Below are positions 26,611 to 35,675 of a stretch of DNA of 64,000 nt, piece by piece. Each line of letters begins with the position of its first letter. Position 1 is the stretch's first letter. The stretch comes from Paraburkholderia rhizosphaerae (GTDB lineage: Bacteria; Pseudomonadota; Gammaproteobacteria; Burkholderiales; Burkholderiaceae), in the NCBI RefSeq assembly GCF_004366595.1, contig NZ_SORE01000001.1, forward strand, positions 434,001 to 498,000, given 5' to 3'. A program made the translations under genes and the position numbers. The notes under the pieces were generated by a model, which searched no databases, was not told where the DNA came from, and was given only the letters and a program-made list of their open reading frames with translations.

Positions 26611-27573
26611 ATGAAAGCCGTTCAATTCAAATCGTTTGGCATGCCGGACGTACTCGAGTATCTCGAACTTGACACGCCGCATGCCGATGCGGAAAACGCA
26701 GTTGTGCGTGTGAAGGCGGCGTCGGTTAACCCGAGCGACGTCAAGAACGTATCCGGGCATTTTGGACATACGGTGCCACCGCGTGTGCCGGGACGTGACT
26801 TTAGCGGCGTCGTCGTTGACGGTCCGGCGGAGTGGATCGGTGCGGCAGTATGGGGCACCGGTGGCGATATCGGCTTTACGCGTGATGGCACTCACGCTGA
26901 GTTCATTCGTATTCCGGTGGCGGCGCTCGCGCGCAAGCCGATGAACTTGAGCCACGAGCAGGCGGCTTCGATTGGCGTGAATTTCGTCGTCGGGTGGTTG
27001 GGTGCAGTCGAACACGCGAAGCTTGCCGCGGGCGAGACCATCGCGGTAATCGGCGCCTCGGGCGGAGTCGGCGGTGCGGTCACGCAGATCGCGAAGGCGC
27101 GCGGCGCGCGCGTGATTGCGGTGGACCGCCGCGAACCGGATCCGGATTCGCCGGCGGGCCGGCTGATCGACGGGTATGTGCGGATTGGCGACGACGCTGC
27201 CGAGCGCGTGAAGGCACTGACCAACGGAGGCGTTGATGTCGTGTATGACGCGGTGGGCGGTGTCGCGTTCGAAACGGCGCTGGGTCTCGTGAAGCGGCGT
27301 GGACGGGTTGTCGAAATCAGCGCGACGGGTAAGCGCCGTGTCGAGTTCGACCTGATCGACTTTTACCACAACGAGACACAGTTGTTCGGCACCGACAGTG
27401 CGAAGCTCGGGGTCGCTGAATCGGCGCCGCTTTTACGCGCCCTAGTGGAAGGCTTCGAGAAAGAGCGCTACGAGCCGCCGGTGATTGCGCAGTCGTTTGC
27501 GTTGGGTGATGCGAAGGCCGCGTATGAAGCGGTGGCGGCGGGTACGCGCGGGCGCGTGGTGCTGACGATGTGA
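26611..27573 (+). CDS. MDR-family NAD(P)H:quinone reductase-like protein
   Basis: 320-residue medium-chain reductase lacking the zinc ligands of true alcohol dehydrogenases. Motifs are the N-terminal VKAASVNPSDVKNVSG, PPRVPGRDFSGVVVD, and the nucleotide fold IGASGGVGGAVTQIAKARGA. It probably reduces quinones or enones with NADPH. The ATG at 26611 is preceded by AAGGAG. It closes the three-gene redox run starting at 25454. Confidence 0.92.
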   Translation: MKAVQFKSFGMPDVLEYLELDTPHADAENAVVRVKAASVNPSDVKNVSGHFGHTVPPRVPGRDFSGVVVDGPAEWIGAAVWGTGGDIGFTRDGTHAEFIRIPVAALARKPMNLSHEQAASIGVNFVVGWLGAVEHAKLAAGETIAVIGASGGVGGAVTQIAKARGARVIAVDRREPDPDSPAGRLIDGYVRIGDDAAERVKALTNGGVDVVYDAVGGVAFETALGLVKRRGRVVEISATGKRRVEFDLIDFYHNETQLFGTDSAKLGVAESAPLLRALVEGFEKERYEPPVIAQSFALGDAKAAYEAVAAGTRGRVVLTM

Positions 27574-27603
27574 GCGCAGGGATGTTTGCGTGTTGCGATG
27601 GCG

Positions 27604-27627
27604 CCGGTCTCTCGTTGCAGAGACCGG
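27604..27627. terminator. hairpin between convergent genes
   Basis: Perfect 9-bp stem (CCGGTCTCT at 27604-27612, AGAGACCGG at 27619-27627) with a 6-nt loop, in the 84-bp gap between convergent reductase and hydrolase genes. There is no T-run, so its strength is uncertain. Confidence 0.6.
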
Positions 27628-27657
27628 TCGCTGCAACTGTTCTTCTAACCGCGCGCG

Positions 27658-28482
27658 TTATGCGTTCGCACCGACGTGTTGATCGAGGAATGCAAGAAGC
27701 TCACGGTTCACGAATGACGGGTTCTCGAGACACGAGATATGACCCGCTTCAGGCACCAGCACATGCCGGCAACCGATCGTCTCGGCCATTCTGATTGCTT
27801 CGGCGGGCGGGCGCGGAATGTCGAGTTCGCCGCCCATCACGAGCGTGGTGGACGCGTCGAGCGCGGCAAGCTTCGCCACTTCATCGGCGCGATTCATGAA
27901 GAGGCGGCCAAGCGGCACGATCGACTGTCGTAGCTGATCCGCTGAAAACGCAGCCAATGCGCGTTTGAACGACACGATCAGTTCGCTGTCGAGCGGTGCG
28001 CCGCGGCGGAAGTACAACGGTGCGATCGCATCGATCATCGGTGCGGGAATCTGCCCGAGCGATTCGATTGTGTTGACCATCTGCGTGTATTGCGCGAGCG
28101 TTGCTGCGGGTTCGGCGCCGCGGTCCGAATCCATGATTACGAGCGCCTTGATGCGCTTCGGTTCACGCAACGCGAGTTCGGAGCCCCACATGCCACCAAG
28201 CGACAAGCCGATCATCGCGCATTGTTCGATGTTAAGCGCGTCTAGCAGCTCGCTCGCTTGCGCGGCGAGGTCGCCGAAGGTGCGGGTGCTTTCGGGCATC
28301 GGGCCGGATTGGCCGTGGCCCCATAGCTCGGGGACGATGACCTGGTACGACTGCGAAAGCGCTTCAATTTGCGGCTGCCACATTGCGGAGTCCCACAGGT
28401 AGCTGTGGCCGAGCAGTACCGGAAAGCCGCTGCCGCGGGTCTGGTAATGCAGCTGTTGTCCTGCGATGGTGATGAAGGGCAT
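27658..28482 (-). CDS. alpha/beta hydrolase (3-oxoadipate enol-lactonase/BioH-like fold)
   Basis: 274-residue soluble hydrolase. The oxyanion region is LLGHSYLWDSAMWQPQIEAL, the nucleophile elbow GLSLGGMWGSELAL, the acid in VMGGELDIPRP, and the base in PEAGHISCLENP. The fold and length resemble 3-oxoadipate enol-lactonase, but no aromatic-degradation genes are adjacent. I chose the ATG at 28482; the open frame continues far upstream but overlaps the rhomboid gene. The ribosome-binding site is weak. Confidence 0.85.
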   Translation of the reverse strand: MPFITIAGQQLHYQTRGSGFPVLLGHSYLWDSAMWQPQIEALSQSYQVIVPELWGHGQSGPMPESTRTFGDLAAQASELLDALNIEQCAMIGLSLGGMWGSELALREPKRIKALVIMDSDRGAEPAATLAQYTQMVNTIESLGQIPAPMIDAIAPLYFRRGAPLDSELIVSFKRALAAFSADQLRQSIVPLGRLFMNRADEVAKLAALDASTTLVMGGELDIPRPPAEAIRMAETIGCRHVLVPEAGHISCLENPSFVNRELLAFLDQHVGANA

Positions 28483-28556
28483 GGTGAGGTCGGTGCGGGT
28501 GGGCGAACGGAACGGGAAGTATATTCGCGATCTCCGTATTCGGCCCGCGGAACTTG

Positions 28557-29171
28557 CTATGCGCGCACACGCGAGCGGTTCCTCGCACCGATACGCGCGG
28601 CCACTGCCCCTCCCAGCGCACCACCGAGATGGGTTTGCCATGACACGCCTGGATAAAGCGGCAGAACACCGAAAAGCATCGTCAACCCATAACTGAAACC
28701 GACGAATCCAGCGACGAGTACCGACAAAAGGTTTCGGGTATAGAGCCCGCGTGCGACGAGATATGCAGCGTAGCCAAACACGAGGCCACTCGCACCGATG
28801 TGCACCGAGTGCGGCGCGCCGAAGAGCCACGCGCACATGCCGCCACCGAGCATCGCGCCGATCGTCGCCGATACGAAGTTGGAGATGCGCGGCCACATGC
28901 AGAGCCAGCCGAGAACGATCAGCCCGCCCGTGTTTGCAGCGATATGGCCGACGCTCGCATGCAACCATGGCGCGAAGAGAATGCCCTGCAGCCCGCTGAG
29001 CGTGCGCGGCACGACGCCGTACCGGTATAGATGAAGCTCAGGGAAGGCAGCAGTCGCGATAAAGACCGCCCAGATGGACCCGACAAAAAGCACGAGCACC
29101 AGCACCCGGGTCTCGAACTGGGAGACGGCGTTGTGAACTGCGCGTGACAGCGACGCTTTATTTTGCGGCAT
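28557..29171 (-). CDS. rhomboid-family intramembrane serine protease
   Basis: Inner-membrane protease of 204 residues with about six hydrophobic helices. It has the catalytic GASG motif at 126-129 with S128, and the partner H181 in SWQTHLGGALGG. The HASVGHIAANTGG stretch in helix 2 corresponds to the conserved rhomboid H-x2-x-HxxxN pattern. The substrate is unknown. It overlaps no neighbour and is followed by the hydrolase gene after 74 bp on the same strand. Confidence 0.9.
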   Translation of the reverse strand: MPQNKASLSRAVHNAVSQFETRVLVLVLFVGSIWAVFIATAAFPELHLYRYGVVPRTLSGLQGILFAPWLHASVGHIAANTGGLIVLGWLCMWPRISNFVSATIGAMLGGGMCAWLFGAPHSVHIGASGLVFGYAAYLVARGLYTRNLLSVLVAGFVGFSYGLTMLFGVLPLYPGVSWQTHLGGALGGAVAARIGARNRSRVRA

Positions 29172-29541
29172 TCAAAGAGGCTCCGGAGGCCCGGGGTGTT
29201 CAAAGGGTGCTCGTATCGGGCAGCAAGCGCACGGCGCGGCTTCGCCGGTGAGACGACGCCTGGCGCCGAAAGCGGATTCTACTTGCGCGACGAATTGTAA
29301 GCGTTGGCCGACGGGCGGAGCACAGTGGTGACCTGCTTGCTGAGCACGGTCTTAAATGGCGAACACGCCCGCGCGCACGCTGTCACGGTGGGTCAACAGT
29401 GAAACGGGAGTGTGCTGTGGAGCGGTTACGACGAGCAGCCGAAGCGAACTGAGCGACGTTTGTAGCAGGTGGATATTGCGGACGAGCGGTTCCTCCAATC
29501 GGATGATCGTGTAAGCGTCGTCTGCGCCCGCTTCGCCGCGC
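29172..29541. other. 370-bp region with a possible frameshifted coding tail
   Basis: No complete gene is present. On the minus strand a frame from about 29548 to 29352 keeps G/C-rich third positions and reads like a protein tail in a different frame from the small exported protein upstream, see the findings. Confidence 0.4.
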
Positions 29542-29835
29542 TCAAGAATCCGAGTGCGCGTACAACGTATCGCGCGGAAAGAAAAACCGCTGGTTAAAAG
29601 CGGGAAGCACGACGGTCGCACCTCTCGCGGTGACGCGCACATTGCAGGTTTGACTGACCAGTGTGCCGTGCCTGTAGACGAACGCGCCGGGCCCACCATC
29701 GCACGCCGCAACGTGCTCGAACAGACGTATGTCCCGGCCGTTCGACATTTCGCTCGTGACGACGAACCCGGAAGCATAGGCGGCGGTTACGCCGACCATC
29801 GCGGCCATTCCGATAAGCGGTTTTGCTATCTGCAT
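29542..29835 (-). CDS. small exported hypothetical protein
   Basis: 97-residue protein with a clear Sec signal peptide at 1-21 (PLIGMAAMVGVTAAYA before SG). The mature part has two cysteines (AACDGG and SQTCNV) that could form a disulfide in the periplasm. I recognise no family. Coding bias continues past the stop in another frame, so this may be the front part of a frameshifted longer gene. Confidence 0.6.
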   Translation of the reverse strand: MQIAKPLIGMAAMVGVTAAYASGFVVTSEMSNGRDIRLFEHVAACDGGPGAFVYRHGTLVSQTCNVRVTARGATVVLPAFNQRFFFPRDTLYAHSDS

Positions 29836-29919
29836 GACGTCGATCTCCGTGGCCTTGCCAGCTAGTGATCCAGCATCGCGACGCTCGCCTTCACGTAACC
29901 AATATAGTGCGCCGGTTGT

Positions 29920-30741
29920 TCATCGGCGCACCTCACGTTGAAAAATTTCGAGGCTGCGCTTCCGGGTCTTGATGAAGCTAGCTTGAGACAGCGTCTCGAC
30001 CGTGCGCGGCCGTGCTTCGTCATAGTCGATTATCTCGGCGATACGCGTGGGCCGCTTGGTCAGCAGCAGCACCTGATCAGCGAGATACACCGCCTCTTCC
30101 AGGTCGTGCGAAACCAGCAGCATCGTGGTGCCGGTCTGCATAAAGACTTCCTGCAGCTTTTCGCGGATAAAAAGCGTCATCTCGTAGTCCAGCGCGGAAA
30201 ACGGCTCGTCGAGGAATAGCACCTCGGGACGCGGCGCCAGTGCGCGCATGATCGATGCTGTCTGCTGCTGTCCGCCCGACAACTCGTACGGATAGCGTTT
30301 CAGGTCGAACCGGACGTCGAACGAAGCCATCAGTTCTTCCATCCGCCGATCGACTTCCGCCTTGCTTTTGCCTTCGAGCAGCAGTGGGTACGCAATGTTG
30401 TCGATCGTGCGCATCCACGGGAACAGCGCCTCGCGGTAGTTCTGGAAAACATAGCCGATACGCGTGTCTTTCAACGATTTGCCGTCGAACAGGATTTCTC
30501 CGCGGTCGATCGGCACGAGGCCTGCGATCATGTTGATCAGCGTGCTCTTGCCGCAGCCGTTAGGGCCGAACACCGACACGATGCGCGCCTTCGGGATATC
30601 GAGGTCGAAGTCCTCATAAAGCGGCCATCCCGCGAAGTATTTGGTTAAGCCGCGGATCGTGATGTGCGTGCCTGCCGGTCCGGGAACGAAGCGACGGGAA
30701 GGGACATCGGCGAAAGACGGAGCGTTCAGTACGGTGTTCAT
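29920..30741 (-). CDS. ABC transporter ATPase, nitrate/sulfonate/taurine type
   Basis: Cytoplasmic ATPase of 273 residues energising the adjacent permease. Walker A is GPNGCGKST, the Q-loop YVFQNYREALFPW, the signature LSGGQQQ, and Walker B VLFLDEPFSALD with the H-loop LLVSHDLEEAV. It matches SsuB/TauB/NrtD-type proteins. The start ATG abuts the permease stop (TAAATG), showing tight coupling in a binding protein-permease-ATPase operon. The substrate may be a small nitrogen or sulfur compound; the adjacent acetamidase suggests an amide-related one. Confidence 0.93.
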   Translation of the reverse strand: MNTVLNAPSFADVPSRRFVPGPAGTHITIRGLTKYFAGWPLYEDFDLDIPKARIVSVFGPNGCGKSTLINMIAGLVPIDRGEILFDGKSLKDTRIGYVFQNYREALFPWMRTIDNIAYPLLLEGKSKAEVDRRMEELMASFDVRFDLKRYPYELSGGQQQTASIMRALAPRPEVLFLDEPFSALDYEMTLFIREKLQEVFMQTGTTMLLVSHDLEEAVYLADQVLLLTKRPTRIAEIIDYDEARPRTVETLSQASFIKTRKRSLEIFQREVRR

Positions 30742-31575
30742 TTATCTTCCGCTCCAGTGAACCACGCGTCGCTCCAGCAACAAAAACAGAATGTTGAGCG
30801 CGTAACCCAGACCGCCTGCCGCGAGAATGGCGGCATACATCGTCTTTACGTTGAGCACCTGCTGCGCGTCGAGAATCGCATGACCCAGGCCGTCTTGCGA
30901 GCCGATAAACATCTCCGCCACAATCACGATCACCAGCGACATCGACACCGCTGAGCGCAAGCCTACGAAGCTGGGTTGCAGGCTTTCCCAGATCAGCACG
31001 TCCTTGAAGATGCGCCAACGCGATGCGCCCATCACTCTGGCTGCCATCACCCGCTGCTTGCGCGCATTGATGACCCCGTACGCGCTATTGAACACGACGA
31101 TAAGCAGCGAGCCGAACGCCGCAATCGCGACCTTGTTGATATCGGACACGCCGAAGATCAGCAGGAACAGCGGAATGAGTGCGGATGCTGGCGTGGAGCG
31201 AAAAAAGTCGACAAGAAACTCGACACTGCGATATGCACGCTGATTGCTGCCGAGTGCGATGCCAAGCGGCATGCCGATGACCGCCGCGATCACGAACGCT
31301 TCCAGCGTGCGCCCGACCGTCACGAGGAAATCGCTCAACAGCGGGCCGCCCGCGAGGCCGTGTACCAATGCGCCCAGCGTGTCGATCGGGCCCGGCAGCA
31401 GGATGGGTTTGATCAGCCCCATGCGGACTACCGCTTCCCACACGATAAACAGAATCACCGGGCCGACGAACGGCAGCATGCGGTCGTGCAGCGCCGCGCG
31501 CGGTGCGGCCGTATCGCGCGATGCCGGCGGCGCCCAGCCAGCGGCTGACGAATCGGAAGCAGCGGGCTTGTTCAT
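30742..31575 (-). CDS. ABC transporter permease, nitrate/sulfonate/taurine type
   Basis: Inner-membrane permease of 277 residues with about six membrane helices and the EAA cytoplasmic loop (ARVMGASRWRIFKDVLIWES) that contacts the ATPase. The start is the ATG at 31575; a GTG at 31578 directly upstream is also possible. It overlaps or abuts the binding-protein stop, within a three-gene operon. Homologous to SsuC/TauC. Confidence 0.92.
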   Translation of the reverse strand: MNKPAASDSSAAGWAPPASRDTAAPRAALHDRMLPFVGPVILFIVWEAVVRMGLIKPILLPGPIDTLGALVHGLAGGPLLSDFLVTVGRTLEAFVIAAVIGMPLGIALGSNQRAYRSVEFLVDFFRSTPASALIPLFLLIFGVSDINKVAIAAFGSLLIVVFNSAYGVINARKQRVMAARVMGASRWRIFKDVLIWESLQPSFVGLRSAVSMSLVIVIVAEMFIGSQDGLGHAILDAQQVLNVKTMYAAILAAGGLGYALNILFLLLERRVVHWSGR

Positions 31576-31578
31576 CAC

Positions 31579-32595
31579 TTACCCCTTGTACAGCATGGAT
31601 GTCACGTCGACCTTCTCCGAGAACACGCCTTTCTGCGAGAAAAAGTCGTAGAACTTCTGGTAGTAGCGCAGATCGTCAGCGCTCAATTCGGTGTAGGACG
31701 CGTAGGCTGCCATTGGGACTTGCTTGGCGAGATCCGCGGTAATCGGCGTATAGCCGCTCAGATAGACGAGCGTCGAGTCGAGTGAATGACGCACCAGATC
31801 GACGCCGCGTAGATACGCGGCGATGTACTGCTTCGATACTTGCGGGTTTGCCTCGACGAACGCCGCGGTCAGTACCGCTGCGCCGCCATGCCACGGGGCC
31901 GACGGATCGCCAAGTACGTAATGGGACACCACCGCGGGTTCCAGCACGCGGGTCGATCCATTCAGGCGACCGAGGGTGCCCATCGGCTCCAGCGCGTAGG
32001 CCGCATCGACCTGGCCTGCAGCGATGGCCGCAACGTGCTGCTCGTACGGCAACTCGACCGGTTTGATGCCAGGCACGCCGCCGCCTTCAAGAATTGCTTT
32101 GCACAGGGTCGTGTTCTGAATGCCAGGGCCGCACGCGATTTTCTTGCCTTTCAGGTCGGCAATCGTCTTGTACGGACTCGCTTTGCCGACCAGGATTTCT
32201 TCCAGTATGTGATCCTTGTTGCTAGGGTTGGTGCAGAACACGCGGAAGACGCCGTGTTCCGCGATTGCGCCAATGCCCAGCGTGGCGGTGCCGGTGCCGT
32301 TCGCGCAGCCTTCCAGGCGGCCTGCGAGCATCGCTTCCATGATCTGTTGCGCGGAACTGAAACGCACGGGCTCCACGTCGAGACCCGCTTCCTTGAAATA
32401 GCCTTTCTCCACGGCCGCATAGAACGGCAGACCTGCCGATAGCGGCAGATAGCCGACTCGTATCTTCGGGCCGGCCGCGCGCGCAAGGCCCGGCATCGCC
32501 AGGGCGCCTGCAAGCGCTCCGCCGAGCTTCAGCATATGACGGCGGCTATATTTCGCGTCGTGTAATGGAATCGACTTGTTTGATGCGCGAGACAC
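31579..32595 (-). CDS. Tat-exported ABC substrate-binding protein, NMT1/SsuA type
   Basis: Periplasmic binding protein of 338 residues. The N-terminus has a twin-arginine motif (SRRHMLKLGGALAGA) and an ARA-A cleavage region near residue 41, so it is probably exported folded. The body follows the SsuA/TauA/ThiY pattern (IRVGYLPLSAGLPFYAAVEKG; ARLEGCANGTGTAT-like; LKGKKIACGPGIQNTTL). The start is a GTG at 32595 with AGGAG 6 bp before it. It leads the three-gene operon; the ligand is unknown. Confidence 0.9.
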   Translation of the reverse strand: MSRASNKSIPLHDAKYSRRHMLKLGGALAGALAMPGLARAAGPKIRVGYLPLSAGLPFYAAVEKGYFKEAGLDVEPVRFSSAQQIMEAMLAGRLEGCANGTGTATLGIGAIAEHGVFRVFCTNPSNKDHILEEILVGKASPYKTIADLKGKKIACGPGIQNTTLCKAILEGGGVPGIKPVELPYEQHVAAIAAGQVDAAYALEPMGTLGRLNGSTRVLEPAVVSHYVLGDPSAPWHGGAAVLTAAFVEANPQVSKQYIAAYLRGVDLVRHSLDSTLVYLSGYTPITADLAKQVPMAAYASYTELSADDLRYYQKFYDFFSQKGVFSEKVDVTSMLYKG

Positions 32596-32788
32596 CTGGA
32601 GCTCCTGACGGTATGAAGAGGGGCTTACGTTTTGCGGGGATTGAGTTTTACGTTTCGCTTAAGCACGAGACGCGACAGGCGGCTGGAATTCGGATGTCGC
32701 TGGTCATCTATTTGCGCATGGGTTGTGCGCATGTGATGTCGCGGTAGTCGCATCCGTTTGCGAATCGACTATCAGGCTACGGGAATCA

Positions 32789-32808
32789 TTCTGGAGGGGT
32801 TTCCAGAA
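32789..32808. repeat. short inverted repeat upstream of the ABC operon
   Basis: TTCTGGA (32789-32795) and TCCAGAA (32802-32808) form a perfect 7-bp inverted repeat with a 6-nt spacer. It lies between the acetamidase stop and the binding-protein start, so it could be an operator of the ABC operon or a weak terminator. Confidence 0.35.
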
Positions 32809-32848
32809 ATTTCAAAAATGATTTTGCTGCGTTCGCGCGACGAAGAAA

Positions 32849-33838
32849 TCAGCTCGTACGCCGCAGCGCGACCGCTAGCGGATGCGAGCCTTTAAGCACC
32901 GAAGACAGGCGAGCCCGATCGACCATTGCGTGCACACCTTTTTCGCCGTTCACCATTTGTGTCACGTGCAGGTCACACGCCATGCTGCAGAACACGTAGG
33001 CGTCTTCGCGCGCCCATCCGGTGATTTCGCGCAGCAGCGCGATCATTTCCCGCAGCGCCTGGCGTGCCGCGGTGTCGAGGTCTTCATCGAAGCCCATCGT
33101 GATGACGTGAGTGACCGACAAGCCGATCGGCATTGGCGCATGCACGGCCTTGTGCAGGTGAAACTCGAACAATCCTGTAAGCGAAGTTTCGAGTGCAGTG
33201 AGATTGACCTCGCCGTCGCCTTGCACCGCGTGCCCGTCACCCGCCGAGAAAAGTGCACCGCTCGCGTGCACGGGCAGGAACAGCGTGGCACCGGCACACA
33301 GCTCCTTGTTGTCGATGTTTCCGCCATGTTCGCGCGGCTCGATCGAGCTGATCGCACCGTAAGCCGCGGGGGGCGCGACGCCCATCACGCCAAAGAACGG
33401 GCGTAGCGGTAACGTGACGCCGAATGGCAATGTCGTCGTGTGCCGTTCGCGATCGATCGGCACGTGCAGCAAGCGCGTGAGTGGAAAGTCTTCGGGCAGC
33501 GTACCGCGTAGCGGGCGTATCACGTTCCAGCCCCAGTCCTGGCGCAGCTCGATTTCGCGCACGCGGACTTCGAGTAGATCGCCGGGCTCTGCGCCATTGA
33601 TGGCAACTGGGCCTGTCACGATATGCGGGCCGAGCTTCGGTGTGCACGTTTCATGGATGCGCCGATGCTCGGGCAGGACATCAAAAGGCGCACCGACGAG
33701 ATCGCGTGGCTGGCCGTTTACCGATTCGATGCGAACAGAGTCGCCGGACTCAACTGTGAGCGCCGGCGCAAGCGCGGCGTCGAAGTAGCCCCAGTGGACC
33801 GTGTCCGGTCCAGCATGCAACACGTGCGACCGCCCCAT
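32849..33838 (-). CDS. acetamidase/formamidase family protein
   Basis: Cytoplasmic amidohydrolase of 329 residues releasing ammonia from short amides. It matches the FmdA/AmdA family: VTGPVAINGAEPGDLLEV, IEPREHGGNIDNKEL with the conserved His/Asn, and LFSAGDGHAVQGDGEV. It is shorter than the 412-residue FmdA at 53846 and only distantly similar, so it represents a different branch of the family. It lies between the SsuABC-like operon and a MarR gene, 108 bp away on the same strand. Substrate inferred from family only. Confidence 0.9.
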   Translation of the reverse strand: MGRSHVLHAGPDTVHWGYFDAALAPALTVESGDSVRIESVNGQPRDLVGAPFDVLPEHRRIHETCTPKLGPHIVTGPVAINGAEPGDLLEVRVREIELRQDWGWNVIRPLRGTLPEDFPLTRLLHVPIDRERHTTTLPFGVTLPLRPFFGVMGVAPPAAYGAISSIEPREHGGNIDNKELCAGATLFLPVHASGALFSAGDGHAVQGDGEVNLTALETSLTGLFEFHLHKAVHAPMPIGLSVTHVITMGFDEDLDTAARQALREMIALLREITGWAREDAYVFCSMACDLHVTQMVNGEKGVHAMVDRARLSSVLKGSHPLAVALRRTS

Positions 33839-33945
33839 CCATCCTCCTGTGGCACAGCGCTGAAAGTGCGAGTCGAGAATCTACGAATCGGATTTTCGCG
33901 TGTCAAGCGATCTTAATTGCTGAGACCGCGCCTGTTCCGTGTCAC

Positions 33946-34380
33946 TCAGCGTGGCCCTGCTTCGTCGATAAACCGTTCAAGCAGACGCTTCAACTGCTTC
34001 GCGTTACGCGCCCCGAGCGCGTCTTCGATGGCGGCATGATGTGCGTCCACGCCGGGTTGAAGGCGCGCAAGCAGCTTGATGCCACGGTCAGTGATGAAGA
34101 TCAGCACCTTGCGGCTATCGTAGTCGTCCGCGGAGCGCTGCACGAGGCCGCGGCTCACCAGCTTGTCGACATTTTTAGTCAACGCGGGAAGGTTGAGCAG
34201 CACCTGTTCGGCGAGCTCGCTCATTGAGTGCCCCGCTTCGTCCGAGACCGCGTGCAAGATACGCCAATGCTCTTCGCTGACGCCTTCCTCGGCGGTCAGT
34301 TGCGCGAGACTGAGCTTCATTTGTCGATGCGCGGACGCGATGAGCCACGCGAGGTATCCAGAGAGTTCGGTGTCCGGCAT
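33946..34380 (-). CDS. MarR-family transcriptional regulator
   Basis: 144-residue winged-helix dimer. The HTH includes HSMSELAEQVLLNLPALTKN, with the wing SADDYDSRKVLIFITDRG. It diverges from the AmiC-like gene at 34542; a TTTCC-N2-GGAAA palindrome lies 48 bp upstream of its start and reappears before the amidase gene. It probably represses the amide genes on either side, as MarR proteins usually do, relieved by a small ligand. The ligand is unknown. Confidence 0.92.
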   Translation of the reverse strand: MPDTELSGYLAWLIASAHRQMKLSLAQLTAEEGVSEEHWRILHAVSDEAGHSMSELAEQVLLNLPALTKNVDKLVSRGLVQRSADDYDSRKVLIFITDRGIKLLARLQPGVDAHHAAIEDALGARNAKQLKRLLERFIDEAGPR

Positions 34381-34427
34381 GGTAGATGCTTTGTCGATGG
34401 GAATAGTTGAATCTTACGCAAATAAGT

Positions 34428-34439
34428 TTTCCGTGGAAA
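34428..34439. promoter_or_regulatory. candidate MarR operator, copy 1
   Basis: TTTCC-GT-GGAAA palindrome in the divergent region between the MarR gene and the AmiC-like gene. The same TTTCC-N2-GGAAA pattern recurs at 35676-35687 before the amidase gene. Confidence 0.5.
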
Positions 34440-34541
34440 GTATCGGTGCAGATTGTCCTTTGCATCGATGCCTGATGGTGCCTGCACGCCATTTGTTGGT
34501 GCATTCCGATCGTTTAACTCTTGTGCGTCGTCAACCGTTTG

Positions 34542-35639
34542 ATGAAGCAGCGTTCCCGTTCCTGCCGTCATGCGCAGGAGATGACCATCGCGTTATGCGT
34601 GCCTCTCGGCGGCGCGGCCGGACTTTGGGGGCCTTGTGCGCTTGCCTCGGCGCAGCTCGCGGTGGCCGAACTCAATGCGGCGTCCGGAATCGCGGGCCGG
34701 CCTTGCCGGCTCGTCACCATTAACGCCGGTGACGATGCGCGCGAGCTCGAATCCGCGCTGACAAGTCTTGTCGACGAAGGCGAGATCGATGCGCTGGTCG
34801 GCATGCACACGAGCGCAGTGCGCTACGACCTTTTGAAGGCCGTCGGCGGACATATCCCGTTTATCTATACGCCGCTCTACGAAGGTGGCGAGCGCACGCC
34901 CGGCGTATTCGCGATCGGCGAGACCACACCCCGGCAACTTCAGCCAGCCATTCAGTGGCTAACCACGCAGTTTCGCCCGAAGCGCTGGTTCTTCGTCGGC
35001 AACGATTACGTGTGGCCGCACGCTACCCATCGGCTCGCCCATCGCTTCGTAACGGAAGCGGGCGCGCAGGTGGTCGGCGACATGTACTTGCCGTTCGGAG
35101 CGGGTGAATACGATGGTGTGCTCGACGCGATTCGGGAACGGCGTGCGGATGCTGTGCTGCTGTCGTTGATCGGACAGGACACGATCGACTTCAATCGTGC
35201 GTTTGGCGAAGCAGGGCTTGCGCAGAAAGCAGTGCGCCTGTCGTGCGCGCTCGGCGAGAACGAGCTGCTCGGAATCGGCGCGCGCAACACCGCGGATCTC
35301 TACGTGGCCTCGGGCTACTTCGCTTCATTGCGCACGGATGCGAACCTCGCATTCAAGGAGCGCTATCTCGGACGATTCGGTGCGCGCGCACCGACGCTGG
35401 ATACGTTCGGCCAGTCCACGTATGAAGGCATCCACTTTCTCGCGGCGTTGTTCGACGACGCGCAACGCAGACGTCTGTCGCAGGATGCAGGGCTCGCACA
35501 GCTTGGTATCGCGCCGCTGTCGTATCGCAGCGCCCGTGGCGCTGCTTATGCGGGCGGCCGTGTGAATCATATGCCGATCCATCTCGCGCGCGCGGAAGGT
35601 CATCGGTTCGAGGTGATCCCGCGGGACCAGGCGGCATAG
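34542..35639 (+). CDS. AmiC-like amide-binding protein without signal peptide
   Basis: Receptor-type periplasmic-binding fold (Peripla_BP_5/AmiC/UrtA branch), about 365 residues. It reads ALCVPLGGAAGLWGPCALAS, then DALVGMHTSAVRYDLLKAVG, IPFIYTPLYEGGERTPGVFA and RWFFVGNDYVWPHATHRLAH, the last being typical of AmiC and urea-binding proteins. No Sec, Tat or lipobox signal is visible, so it should stay in the cytoplasm, like P. aeruginosa AmiC, which senses amides and controls an antiterminator. No AmiR-like partner is adjacent; a MarR gene diverges. The start is uncertain: ATG at 34542 or 34581. Confidence 0.85.
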   Translation: MKQRSRSCRHAQEMTIALCVPLGGAAGLWGPCALASAQLAVAELNAASGIAGRPCRLVTINAGDDARELESALTSLVDEGEIDALVGMHTSAVRYDLLKAVGGHIPFIYTPLYEGGERTPGVFAIGETTPRQLQPAIQWLTTQFRPKRWFFVGNDYVWPHATHRLAHRFVTEAGAQVVGDMYLPFGAGEYDGVLDAIRERRADAVLLSLIGQDTIDFNRAFGEAGLAQKAVRLSCALGENELLGIGARNTADLYVASGYFASLRTDANLAFKERYLGRFGARAPTLDTFGQSTYEGIHFLAALFDDAQRRRLSQDAGLAQLGIAPLSYRSARGAAYAGGRVNHMPIHLARAEGHRFEVIPRDQAA

Positions 35640-35675
35640 ATCGCTGCGCTACCGTTCTCGTCTCGTTCAATTTAC

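Noticed and set aside
32789..32808. Inverted repeat as a firm terminator for the acetamidase gene
   Set aside because: The stem is short with no T-run behind it on the minus strand; listed only as a weak repeat.
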